10,157 nucleotides of DNA from an uncultured Actinomycetes bacterium (GTDB lineage: Bacteria > Actinomycetota > Acidimicrobiia > Acidimicrobiales > Acidimicrobilacustridaceae): assembly GCA_945957335.1 (NCBI GenBank), contig CAMFLJ010000121.1:1-10157 (forward strand), in the 5' to 3' direction. Positions 1 to 6,814 of this stretch are shown in pieces. The notes beneath the pieces are model-generated. The model did not search any database and was not told the origin of the DNA. It worked only from the letters and a program-made list of their open reading frames with translations. Position 1 is the stretch's first letter. Each line of letters begins with the position of its first letter. Made by a program: the position numbers and the translations under genes.

Positions 1-1731
1 GCCCGGCAGCTCCACGAGCCGACCGAGCGGACGATCTCGAGCCGAACCGTCGACGGGCGCCCGGTGCGCGCCCAGATGGTGACGAGCCCGCTCCTCGACA
101 TCGACGGCCAGGTGGGCGGCGTGGTGGTCCTGATCGAGGACATCACCACCGAGACCGAGGCCCTCCAGCAGGTCGACCTCCTCGACCAGGCGATCGACCA
201 GGCCTCGGAGGCGGTGCTCATCACCGACACCGATGCGACGATCGTCTACGCCAACCCGGCCAGCCTCGAGATCAGCGGGTACCGGCTCCACCAGGTCGTC
301 GGCCAGAACCCCCGCATGTTCCAGAGCGGCGCCCACGACCAGGCGTTCTACGTGGAGATGTGGGCCACCGTCACCGACGGCCGCCCGTGGCACGGCGTGC
401 TGGTCAACCGCGCCGCCGACGGCACCCTGTTCGAGCAGGACACGACGATCTCACCGGTCACCGACGCCGAGGGCACCGTCACCGCCTACGTGTCCGTGGC
501 CCGCGACCTCGCCCGCGAGCGCGCCCTCGAGGCCGACCTGGAGGGCGAGCGGGCCGAGCGCCAGATGGTCACCGAGGCGCTGGCCCTGGTCCGCCGAGGC
601 GGCACCGCGGCAGAGACCGCCCTCGACCTCTGCGACGCCGTCGTGCACATCGACGGCATCCACCGCGCCGCCGTCCTCCGGGAGGCCCCCGACGGGCTGC
701 TCCACCTCCTGGCGGTCCGCAGCCGCGACGGTGCCAGCGACCTCCCGAAGGTCTTCGACGCCGAGGACAGCCGCATGCTGCGGCTCCGCGCAGCCGTCGG
801 CTCGTGGTCGGCGCCCGTCGACGACCTCACGATGCCACCCGTGCTCAGCGCCGCGGCACGGGGCACCGGCACCGTCGCGGTCGGCGGGTCCCCCATCGAG
901 TGGGAGGGCAAGAACCTCGGCCTGCTCCTGTGCGCCTCGTCCGACGCCGACGGCGCCACCCGCCTCGGCAACCGGGCCACGACCCTCTCGGCCGTGGCCA
1001 CCCACGCCGCGGCGCTCCTCGGCCCGCAGCTCGCCGACATCGGCGATCGTGAAGCGGCCGAGCAGCGCATCACCGCGATCATCGACCGCAGCGCCTTCCA
1101 CCCCGTCTTCCAGCCGGTCTTCGACCTCGGGACCCGCAAGGTCGTCGGCTACGAGGCGCTCACGCGCTTCGACGACGGCACCCGTCCCGACCTCGTGTTC
1201 GCCGAGGCCCACCGGGCCGGCCTCGGGCCCCGGCTCGAGGCTGCGTGCATCCGCGCCGCCATCGCCGAGAGCGAGGGCCGCGTCGGCACGGCCTGGCTGA
1301 GCGTCAACGCGTCGCCCCAGCTGGCCCTCGACGGCTCCCTGGCGGCCGTCCTCGGCGTGGGCCACGAGCTCGTGCTAGAGGTCACCGAGCACGTCGAGAT
1401 CGGCGACTACGCGGCCCTGCGCCGGGCGATCGACCGGATCGACGGCCTGCGGGTGGCGGTCGACGACGCCGGTGCCGGGTACGCCAGCCTGCGCCACATC
1501 CTCGAGCTGCGACCCGACTTCGTGAAGCTCGACATCGCCCTGATCCGCGGCATCGAGTCCGATCCGGCCCGCCAGGCGATGGTGGCGGGCATGCGCCACT
1601 TCGCGCAGGCCACCGACACCACGCTGCTGGCCGAGGGCATCGAGACCGACGACGAGCTGCGCGCCCTCACCGAGCTGGGCGTCGAGCTCGGCCAGGGCTA
1701 CCTGCTCGGGCGGCCCGAGCCCCTGGCCTGA
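1..1731 (+). CDS. PAS-PAS-GAF-EAL protein, predicted c-di-GMP phosphodiesterase (5' end missing)
   Basis: The frame is open from base 1 with no start, so the N-terminus lies off the contig; 576 residues are visible. Domain order, counted from base 1: the C-terminal half of a PAS domain (to about residue 50), a complete PAS domain (about 63-170), a GAF-like domain (about 190-345), and a C-terminal EAL domain (about 360-574). The EAL active-site set looks complete: E385 in YEALTRF, N436 in VNAS, E460 in LEVTE, D488/D489 in VDDAGAGY, K509 in FVKLD, E545 in AEGIET and Q565 in GQGYLLGRP. It should therefore hydrolyse cyclic di-GMP to pGpG, under control of its PAS and GAF sensors; their ligands are unknown. 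Loop 6 reads DDAGAG rather than the classical DDFGTG. No membrane segment is seen in the visible part, so it is probably cytoplasmic. A GGDEF domain could exist upstream but is not visible. It converges on a GGDEF gene. Confidence 0.93.
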   Translation, partial: ARQLHEPTERTISSRTVDGRPVRAQMVTSPLLDIDGQVGGVVVLIEDITTETEALQQVDLLDQAIDQASEAVLITDTDATIVYANPASLEISGYRLHQVVGQNPRMFQSGAHDQAFYVEMWATVTDGRPWHGVLVNRAADGTLFEQDTTISPVTDAEGTVTAYVSVARDLARERALEADLEGERAERQMVTEALALVRRGGTAAETALDLCDAVVHIDGIHRAAVLREAPDGLLHLLAVRSRDGASDLPKVFDAEDSRMLRLRAAVGSWSAPVDDLTMPPVLSAAARGTGTVAVGGSPIEWEGKNLGLLLCASSDADGATRLGNRATTLSAVATHAAALLGPQLADIGDREAAEQRITAIIDRSAFHPVFQPVFDLGTRKVVGYEALTRFDDGTRPDLVFAEAHRAGLGPRLEAACIRAAIAESEGRVGTAWLSVNASPQLALDGSLAAVLGVGHELVLEVTEHVEIGDYAALRRAIDRIDGLRVAVDDAGAGYASLRHILELRPDFVKLDIALIRGIESDPARQAMVAGMRHFAQATDTTLLAEGIETDDELRALTELGVELGQGYLLGRPEPLA

Positions 1732-1754
1732 GGGCCGGCACCACCGCCGGGCCC
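1732..1754. terminator. GC-rich hairpin between convergent genes, possible bidirectional terminator
   Basis: GGGCC (1732-1736) pairs with GGCCC (1750-1754), and GG (1737-1738) with CC (1747-1748). G1749 is bulged and the loop is 8 bases. It starts at the base after the EAL gene's stop and lies just beyond the 3' end of the opposing GGDEF gene. There is no T tract, so intrinsic termination is inferred from position and stem only. Confidence 0.4.
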
Positions 1755-1758
1755 GGCC

Positions 1759-3429
1759 TCAGCCGCCCGTGCGGCGGGCCCGCTTCACCTCGTACATGAC
1801 CCGGTCGGCCCGGTCGACCACGTCGTCGACCGACTCCCCCGGTGACGCCGTCACCAGCCCGATGCTGAGGGTGATCGGAAGTGGTCCACCCGAGGTCTCG
1901 ACCGGCGCCTCGAACGCGGCCCGGATCTTCCGGATCACCGAGCGGCCGTGGTCCTCGTCGGTGATGCCCGACATCACCACCAGCAGCTCGTCGCCCCCCA
2001 CCCGGGCGACGAGGTCGGTGGCCCGGACGGCCGCCCGCACCCGGGCGGCGACGACCCGCAGCACCTCGTCGCCCACGGCGTGGCCGTGCTCGTCGTTGAT
2101 CGACTTGAACAGGTCGACGTCGCAGAACGCCACCGCCAGCTGGTCACCGTGGCGCCGATGGGCACCGAGCCGGGCCGCCAGGCGCTCCAGGCCGTCACGC
2201 CGGTTGGGCAAGCCGGTGAGCGGGTCGGTGCGGGCCTCGAGCTCGAGGGCCCGCTCCGCGGCCACCTCCTCGTCGACGCGGCGGAACGCCACCTGGACAC
2301 CGTCGATCGAGCCGTCGGCGTCGACGTAGCGGCGGCGGTGGACCTCCACCCAGCACGGCTCCCCCACCGGCGTCCGCAGCCGGATCCGGAAGATCTGCAC
2401 CCCCGTGCGCAGCTCGGCCGCCCTGACCTCGGCCAGCACCCCGTGATCCTCCTCGACCACGAACTCGTCGACCCGGTGGCCGACCCACTCGCCCGTCGAC
2501 CAGCCGAGGGCCTCCTCGATGTCCTCCGACACCCACAGCACGACGCCGTCTCGGAGGTGGGCGAGGACGTCGGTCGAGTTCTCGGCGAGCAACCGGTAGT
2601 GCTGCTCCGACGCGGTGAGGGCGGTGCGGGCCTCGACGTTGTCCTGCACGTCCCTGAGGGTCGTCACCCGGTTCACGATCCGGCCTTCGGCGTCACGGAC
2701 GGTGCGCCCCGTCAGGTCGGCCCACCGGTAGGTGCCGTCACGGGTGCGGACCCGCATCTCCTCGTGCACCTCGCGACCCGAGTCCATCACGGCCAGGCCC
2801 TCGGCCCGGGTGGCCATGTCGTCGGGGTGGAGGTAGTCGATCGTCCGCTTCCCGACCATCTCCTCGGGCGCCCACCCGTAGATGCGCTCGACGCTCGACG
2901 ACACCCAGAGGATCACGGCGTCGTGGTCGGTGAGGAACACGGCGTCGGAGATGTGCTCCATGAGGAGGCGCAGGCGGTCCTCCGACTCGGCGCGGGCGCG
3001 CCGCTCCTCGACCTCGGCGGTGATGTCGCGCACCACCCCGAAGGCCTGGACCATCGTCCCGTCGGCGTCGAAGACCGGCCGCACGCGCACCGAGGTCCAG
3101 ATCGCGGAGCCGTCGGCGCAGAGCATGCGGCCCTCGTGGACCTCGATCCCGCCGCTCGAGAGCTTGTCGATCGAGGCCGCCAGCCGCTCCTCCTCGGGCG
3201 CGTCGAGGGAGAAGTCGGTGGGACGGTACCCGACGAGCTGCCACGGCTCGTGGCCCGTCACCTCGCGGCACGCCGGCGACACCCACGTGAGCACGCCCGT
3301 GGGATCGGCCGTGAAGAGCACGTCGGGGCTGTGCTCCAGGAAGCGCGAGCACACGTCGCACGGCACGGTCTCGCCTCGGATGTGGATGGGTTCGTTCACG
3401 GCGGAGGCCACTCCCAGGCCCGCCGACAT
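1759..3429 (-). CDS. PAS-PAS-PAS-GGDEF protein, predicted diguanylate cyclase
   Basis: A 556-residue protein with three consecutive PAS/PAC domains (about 30-138, 152-268 and 280-390) and a C-terminal GGDEF domain (about 398-553). The GGDEF domain begins with the usual DPLTGLPNRR linker and carries a CDVDLFKSIND motif. The signature is GGDEL (478-482), so the catalytic acidic pair is intact but the final Phe is Leu. An RxxD inhibitory site, RATD (469-472), lies exactly five residues before it, so product inhibition by c-di-GMP is expected. The predicted reaction is two GTP to c-di-GMP. No membrane segment is seen. A CxxC pair (C24, C27) precedes the first PAS. The start is uncertain: ATG at 3429 is used here, an in-frame TTG lies two codons upstream, and a GTG at 3399 has a weak GGGAG 11 bases before it. 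No good ribosome site precedes the ATG. Confidence 0.92.
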   Translation of the reverse strand: MSAGLGVASAVNEPIHIRGETVPCDVCSRFLEHSPDVLFTADPTGVLTWVSPACREVTGHEPWQLVGYRPTDFSLDAPEEERLAASIDKLSSGGIEVHEGRMLCADGSAIWTSVRVRPVFDADGTMVQAFGVVRDITAEVEERRARAESEDRLRLLMEHISDAVFLTDHDAVILWVSSSVERIYGWAPEEMVGKRTIDYLHPDDMATRAEGLAVMDSGREVHEEMRVRTRDGTYRWADLTGRTVRDAEGRIVNRVTTLRDVQDNVEARTALTASEQHYRLLAENSTDVLAHLRDGVVLWVSEDIEEALGWSTGEWVGHRVDEFVVEEDHGVLAEVRAAELRTGVQIFRIRLRTPVGEPCWVEVHRRRYVDADGSIDGVQVAFRRVDEEVAAERALELEARTDPLTGLPNRRDGLERLAARLGAHRRHGDQLAVAFCDVDLFKSINDEHGHAVGDEVLRVVAARVRAAVRATDLVARVGGDELLVVMSGITDEDHGRSVIRKIRAAFEAPVETSGGPLPITLSIGLVTASPGESVDDVVDRADRVMYEVKRARRTGG

Positions 3430-3437
3430 CGTCAAAC

Positions 3438-3469
3438 GGGGCCATCGGCCGACCTAGGGGCCTTCGGCC
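3438..3469. repeat. 13-bp direct repeat, two copies, 19-bp period
   Basis: GGGGCCATCGGCC (3438-3450) and GGGGCCTTCGGCC (3457-3469) differ at one base. Each copy is itself an imperfect palindrome (GGCC around a short centre). They lie next to the predicted start of the PAS-GGDEF gene, where a regulator could bind or an RNA hairpin could form in the leader. The function is inferred from position only. Confidence 0.5.
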
Positions 3470-3534
3470 CATGGCTGCTGGGCACAGAGGCGGGACCGGG
3501 GTTGGTACACCCGGCCAGCGGCAGGTGGGGTGCC

Positions 3535-3564
3535 TAGGATCGGACCCCTCACCGACGAAGGAGG
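3535..3564 (+). promoter_or_regulatory. candidate -10 (TAGGAT) and strong Shine-Dalgarno (AAGGAGG) for the cupin gene
   Basis: TAGGAT at 3535-3540 fits the TAnnnT pattern of actinobacterial -10 elements. AAGGAGG at 3558-3564 lies 5 bases before a GTG at 3570 and decides that start over an in-frame ATG at 3471. The ribosome site is convincing; the -10 is weak evidence. Confidence 0.5.
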
Positions 3565-3569
3565 CGGCC

Positions 3570-4064
3570 GTGCGGGGAGGACCCACCATCCGGGCGCTCG
3601 ACGACGTGCCCGAGCAGGAGATGTGGCGCTTCGAGCTCGCCGACGGCCGCACCGCGTCGATCTGGGAGAAGTGGATCGAGATGACACCCCGGTTCTCGGC
3701 GTTCTGGAACCGCTGGGACCCGGGGGCGATGAACCCCGACCACGGCCACAAGGGCGACCACTCGATCCTCGTGCTGAAGGGCTCGGTGACCTGCGGCGAC
3801 CGGGTGATCCGGGCGGGCGACCACGTGATGCTCGAGTACGGCGACACCTTCGGCGTCTGGGAGGCCGGCCCCGAGGGGTGCGAGCTCTACGGCTTCATCG
3901 CCGGCGACGGCACGCCCTTCAACGGCGACCGATCCGCGTTCGAGGCCCTGCTCGCCGAGCGCGGCGCCCGGGTGGTGCCGCTGCCCCTGCCGGAGGGGCT
4001 GCCCCCGTGGCAGGACCTCGGCTACACCCAGGGTGGCGTCACCTCCTGGGACGCACCCGACTGA
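3570..4064 (+). CDS. single-domain cupin protein
   Basis: A 164-residue protein starting at GTG 3570, chosen for the AAGGAGG five bases upstream. The centre has a cupin motif 1: NPDHGHKGDHSILVLKGSV, with H58 and H60 as likely metal ligands, H64 near the place of the usual Glu, and G71 closing the turn. IRAGDHVMLEYGD (80-92) follows as the next strand pair. In motif 2 the expected His is not obvious; W97 lies about there, so the metal site may be incomplete. The N-terminal part is rich in aromatics (WRF, WEKWIEM, FWNRWDP). There is no signal peptide or membrane segment, so it is probably cytoplasmic. It lies 84 bases upstream of the glutamate decarboxylase on the same strand with no obvious terminator between, so it may be cotranscribed. 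The substrate is unknown; cupins of this size include small-molecule sensors, isomerases and dioxygenases. Confidence 0.8.
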   Translation: MRGGPTIRALDDVPEQEMWRFELADGRTASIWEKWIEMTPRFSAFWNRWDPGAMNPDHGHKGDHSILVLKGSVTCGDRVIRAGDHVMLEYGDTFGVWEAGPEGCELYGFIAGDGTPFNGDRSAFEALLAERGARVVPLPLPEGLPPWQDLGYTQGGVTSWDAPD

Positions 4065-4135
4065 CGGCTCTCACCCCGACCGGGCGACGACACCCATCCA
4101 CGTGCCCGGCCACCCTTGTCCACCACCACCACCCC

Positions 4136-4140
4136 GAGGA
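4136..4140 (+). promoter_or_regulatory. ribosome binding site deciding the gad start
   Basis: GAGGA at 4136-4140 lies 8 bases before ATG 4149. This favours the ATG over an in-frame TTG at 4116, which has no Shine-Dalgarno and would add 11 low-complexity residues (MSTTTTPRTAP) encoded by a run of CCA/ACC repeats. Confidence 0.6.
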
Positions 4141-4148
4141 CGGCCCCG

Positions 4149-5519
4149 ATGGCGAACGACCTGACCGACGACCTGCCCGCCAACCGCTACTTCCGCGACC
4201 CGCTCCCCCGGCGCGAGTTCCCCAAGGGCGGCATGCCCGCCCGCGACGCCTACGAGCTCATCCACCTCGGGCTGAAGGTCGACGGCCAGCCGTCGATGAA
4301 CCTGGCGTCGTTCGTGACCACGTGGATGGAGCCCGAGGCCGACGCCCTGATCCTCGAGGCGCGCGCCACGAACCACATCGACCACGAGGAGTACCCCGTG
4401 GCCGAGCACATCGAGGAGATCTGCGCGCGCATGCTCGCCGACCTCTGGAACGCCCCCGACATCGACCGGTCGGTGGGCGTGGCCACGATCGGGTCGTCCG
4501 AGGCGATCATGCTCGGGCTGCTCGCCCACAAGTTCTCGTGGCGCAACCGACGCAAGGCGGCCGGCCTGCCCGCAGACCGCCCCAACGTCGTCTTCGGCGC
4601 CGAGACCCACATCGTGTGGGACAAGTTCGCCCGCTACTTCGACGTCGAGATGCGCAAGATCCCGATGCGCGCCGACCACTACGTCATGCACCCCGACGAC
4701 GTCGAGGCGCAGATCGACGAGAACACCATCGCCGTGGGTGCGGTGCTCGGCACTACCTTCATCGGTGAGAACGACCCGATCTCGGAGATCAACGACCTGC
4801 TCGTGCGCATCAAGGCCGAGAAGGGCTGGGACATCCCGCTCCACGTCGACGGCGCCAGCGGCGGCTTCATCGCCCCGTTCGCCCACCCCGAGGAGGTCTG
4901 GGACTTCCGCCTGGAGCAGGTGAAGTCGATCAACGCCTCCGGCCACAAGTACGGCATGGTCTACCCGGGCATCGGCTGGCTCGTGTTCCGCGACCGCGAG
5001 GACCTGCCCGAGGACCTCGTGTTCGAGGTCAACTACCTCGGTGGCGCCCAGCCGACCTTCACCTTCAACTTCTCCCGGGCCAGCGCCATGGTGCAGGCGC
5101 AGTACTACCTGTTCGTCCGCCTCGGCTTCAGCGGCTACAAGGCCATCGTCGGCAACATGATGGCCAACGCCAAGTACCTCAACGAGAAGCTCGAGGCCAC
5201 CGGGCGCTTCGAGATCCTCAACCCCGGGCTGGCGGAGCCGGTCGTCACCTTCCGGCTGAAGGAGGGGGCCGCGTTCGACGAGTACCACCTCGCCGACCGG
5301 CTCCGCATGAACGGCTGGATCGTGCCGGCCTACACGCTGCCGCCGAACGCGGAGGACGTCCGCATCCTGCGGGTCGTGGTGCGCAACGACTTCAGCCGCG
5401 ACAAGGCCGACATGCTGCTCGTCAACATCGCCGAGGCGTGCGAGTACCTCGACGAGGCCAACCTGCCGCCGACCCCGCCGAAGCACCAGGGCCACGAGAA
5501 GCAGCGCCGTCGTTGCTGA
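4149..5519 (+). CDS. gad: glutamate decarboxylase (PLP-dependent)
   Basis: A 456-residue group II PLP decarboxylase, close in length to E. coli GadB (466). It converts L-glutamate to GABA and CO2, consuming a proton. The PLP lysine is K267 in SINASGHKYGM, with H266 beside it. D234 in HVDGASGGFIAPF should bind the pyridine nitrogen. GSSEAIMLG (115-123) is the phosphate-binding stretch, and NHIDHEEYP (75-83) matches the GadA/B substrate-site segment NWIDKEEYP. The sequence is collinear with GadB through VNYLGGAQPTFTFNFSR (295-311). The C-terminus is Lys/Arg-rich and ends in RRRC, with no sign of the terminal His-Thr that closes the E. coli active site at neutral pH, so its pH control may differ. 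It is presumably cytoplasmic. A small membrane-protein gene overlaps its stop by 7 bases, and a four-helix membrane protein follows. No GadC-type glutamate/GABA antiporter is in the window. Confidence 0.96.
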   Translation: MANDLTDDLPANRYFRDPLPRREFPKGGMPARDAYELIHLGLKVDGQPSMNLASFVTTWMEPEADALILEARATNHIDHEEYPVAEHIEEICARMLADLWNAPDIDRSVGVATIGSSEAIMLGLLAHKFSWRNRRKAAGLPADRPNVVFGAETHIVWDKFARYFDVEMRKIPMRADHYVMHPDDVEAQIDENTIAVGAVLGTTFIGENDPISEINDLLVRIKAEKGWDIPLHVDGASGGFIAPFAHPEEVWDFRLEQVKSINASGHKYGMVYPGIGWLVFRDREDLPEDLVFEVNYLGGAQPTFTFNFSRASAMVQAQYYLFVRLGFSGYKAIVGNMMANAKYLNEKLEATGRFEILNPGLAEPVVTFRLKEGAAFDEYHLADRLRMNGWIVPAYTLPPNAEDVRILRVVVRNDFSRDKADMLLVNIAEACEYLDEANLPPTPPKHQGHEKQRRRC

Positions 5520-5911
5520 ACGAGCACCAGTCGTTCTGGCGCCGGGCCTGGGGCTGGGTGGCGTTCCCGCCGCCCTACCCCGGGCCGGTGCTCGACGGCC
5601 GCGTCGACGCGGCCGCCTACCTGGTGGCGTGGGTGGTCACCCTCGCCCACCTCACCCTCGCCGCGTGCGTGTTCCTGCTCGGCCTCGACCGGCCGTGGCC
5701 GGTGGTGTCGGCGGTCGCCTCGGGCCTGGGAACGATCATCCTGCTGACCCTGGTCATCGTCATCCACCGCCGCATGGGCGAGCGCCGGGCGCTGCACCGC
5801 GACCTCGTGTGGCAGTGGTGGCTCGGCCCGTGGGATCCGGTGGGCCGCCTCATCTGGCTGCCGGTGCGCCTCGGCGAGGCCTGGCGCACCCTCACCGGGC
5901 CCGCCGCCTGA
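5513..5911 (+). CDS. small two-helix membrane protein of unknown function
   Basis: The protein is 132 residues if it starts at TTG 5513, which overlaps the gad stop in the string TTGCTGA; an in-frame CTG follows at once. An in-frame ATG at 5438 would add 25 residues that lie wholly inside gad and look like off-frame sequence (rich in Pro, Arg, Ala), so I reject it. Two hydrophobic helices are visible, about residues 34-58 and 62-85. Basic residues flank them on the N side (FWRRAW) and C side (HRRMGERRALHR), suggesting both ends are cytoplasmic. The termini are rich in Trp (WRRAWGW, WQWWLGPWDP). No family is recognised. The 7-base overlap with gad and the 7-base gap to the next gene imply translational coupling and cotranscription. 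It may help anchor or regulate a neighbour; that is inference only. Confidence 0.72.
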   Translation: MLNEHQSFWRRAWGWVAFPPPYPGPVLDGRVDAAAYLVAWVVTLAHLTLAACVFLLGLDRPWPVVSAVASGLGTIILLTLVIVIHRRMGERRALHRDLVWQWWLGPWDPVGRLIWLPVRLGEAWRTLTGPAA

Positions 5912-5918
5912 GGTCGCG

Positions 5919-6758
5919 ATGAACCTCTGGTTCGCCGCCTTCCTGGTCCTCGTGTCGTCCGCGGTCGCGGTCGGCGCCCTGCTCGTGCTGCGCCGCTTCG
6001 CGCCGCACGGCGGCCACTTCGCCGACACCGGCCGGGCCGCCGGCGTGTTCGGCATCCTCGCCACCTCGTTCGCGGTGCTGCTCGCCTTCATGATCTACCT
6101 GGCGTTCACCGCCTACTCGAACACCTCGGCGGGCGCCGACACCGAGGCCGAGCTCATCGCCCAGCAGGTCGAGACCGCGCAGCTGCTCCCGCCCGGGCAG
6201 CAGCTCGTGCTCGGCTCCGAGCTGGTCTGCTACGGCCGCTACGTGATCCACCAGGAGTGGCCGGCGATGGAGTCCGGCTCGCCGCCGTCGGTCAACCCGT
6301 GGGGGCCGCGCGTGTTCGCCACGTTCCGGCAGGTGCAGCCCGAGACCGACGCCCAGAGCGCGGCCTACGCCAAGTGGCTCGACCAGACCTCGGCCCGGGA
6401 GGCGGCCCGCCTCGACCGCATCTCGGCCGCCAACGGCGTCATCCCCGCGCCGCTCTGGTTCGTGCTGCTGATCTCGTCGGCCACGGTGCTCGGCTTCGTG
6501 TTCTTCTTCGCCGACCGCGGCGAGGGTGCCCTGGTGCAGGCGGTGCAGGTCGGCGCCGTCACCGCGATCCTCGTGGCGAGCCTGCTGGTGGTGCGCTTCC
6601 TCGACCACCCCTACGAGCCCGGTTCGGGCAGCATCCGGCCGACGGCGATGCAGGAGAACCTCGACCGGGTCCAGACCGCCCTCGACCAGGTGGGCATCAC
6701 GCTGCCCGAGCTGTGCGACGCCGAGGGCGAGCCGCTCGGGCAGCCCTCCGGCGCCTGA
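5919..6758 (+). CDS. four-helix membrane protein, DUF4239 (bestrophin-like) type
   Basis: A 279-residue protein with hydrophobic helices at about 3-24, 42-64, 177-197 and 204-226. A soluble stretch of about 110 residues lies between helices 2 and 3. The pattern of a second helix with FGILATSFAVLLAFMIYLAF, an acidic region after it, a late helix pair and the tail RFLDHPYEPGSGSIRP resembles the DUF4239 family, which databases sometimes label bestrophin-like. I recognise this by pattern, not by a search. Bestrophins are anion channels; whether DUF4239 proteins conduct anything is not established to my knowledge. The ATG at 5919 has GAGG at 5910-5913, overlapping the upstream stop, so translation is probably coupled. 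As third gene after gad it could take part in glutamate/GABA or anion movement across the membrane; this is speculative. Its stop begins a 7-bp tandem repeat. Confidence 0.75.
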   Translation: MNLWFAAFLVLVSSAVAVGALLVLRRFAPHGGHFADTGRAAGVFGILATSFAVLLAFMIYLAFTAYSNTSAGADTEAELIAQQVETAQLLPPGQQLVLGSELVCYGRYVIHQEWPAMESGSPPSVNPWGPRVFATFRQVQPETDAQSAAYAKWLDQTSAREAARLDRISAANGVIPAPLWFVLLISSATVLGFVFFFADRGEGALVQAVQVGAVTAILVASLLVVRFLDHPYEPGSGSIRPTAMQENLDRVQTALDQVGITLPELCDAEGEPLGQPSGA

Positions 6759-6790
6759 CGCCTGACCCCCGACGCCTGACCCCTGACGCC
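6756..6790. repeat. 7-bp tandem repeat, five copies (consensus TGACSCC)
   Basis: Five head-to-tail 7-mers: TGACGCC, TGACCCC, CGACGCC, TGACCCC, TGACGCC. The first TGA is the stop codon of the membrane-protein gene. Because the unit is not a multiple of three, later TGA triplets fall in other frames, so the array also stops out-of-frame ribosomes. It may simply be a slippage product. Confidence 0.7.
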
Positions 6791-6811
6791 CGGTCGCTGC
6801 CGGGGCGCGTC
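6785..6811. terminator. hairpin between convergent genes, possible terminator
   Basis: GACGC (6785-6789) pairs with GCGTC (6807-6811), and CCGG (6790-6793) with CCGG (6800-6803), leaving a 3-base bulge on the 3' side and a 6-base loop. It lies between the stop of the DUF4239-like gene and the stop of the opposing SDR gene. There is no T tract. Confidence 0.35.
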
Positions 6812-6814
6812 GGC

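Larger units (their letters stand above)
3430..3569. promoter_or_regulatory. divergent intergenic region between the GGDEF gene and a cupin gene
   Basis: These 140 bases must carry promoters for both divergent genes. They contain a 13-bp near-perfect direct repeat (3438-3450 and 3457-3469), a small hairpin (3457-3470, five-pair stem, TTC loop) and a TAGGAT element at 3535-3540 that could serve as a -10 for the cupin gene. No convincing -35 was seen on either strand, and no small ORF with a credible ribosome site. Confidence 0.5.

Noticed and set aside
451..1365. 304-residue open frame on the minus strand
   Set aside because: It is antisense to the GAF and EAL region of the first gene, whose catalytic motifs are intact.
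1948..3537. 529-residue open frame on the plus strand
   Set aside because: It is antisense to the PAS-GGDEF gene, which has clear domains. Its peptide is rich in Arg, His, Pro and Val with no motif, as expected of a shadow in GC-rich DNA.
3471..3569. ATG 3471 as start of the upstream cupin
   Set aside because: GTG 3570 has AAGGAGG at ideal spacing, and the extra 33 residues are Gly/Arg-rich and cross the likely promoter.
4119..4134. CCA/ACC repeat before gad as a microsatellite of interest
   Set aside because: It is very short and in GC-rich DNA such runs arise by chance; it only affects the rejected TTG start.
4071..5495. 474-residue open frame on the minus strand
   Set aside because: It is antisense to the glutamate decarboxylase; low-complexity Val/Gly/His/Asp composition, no domain and no ribosome site.
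5438..5512. ATG 5438 as start of the two-helix membrane protein
   Set aside because: The added 25 residues lie wholly within the decarboxylase coding sequence and look like off-frame translation.
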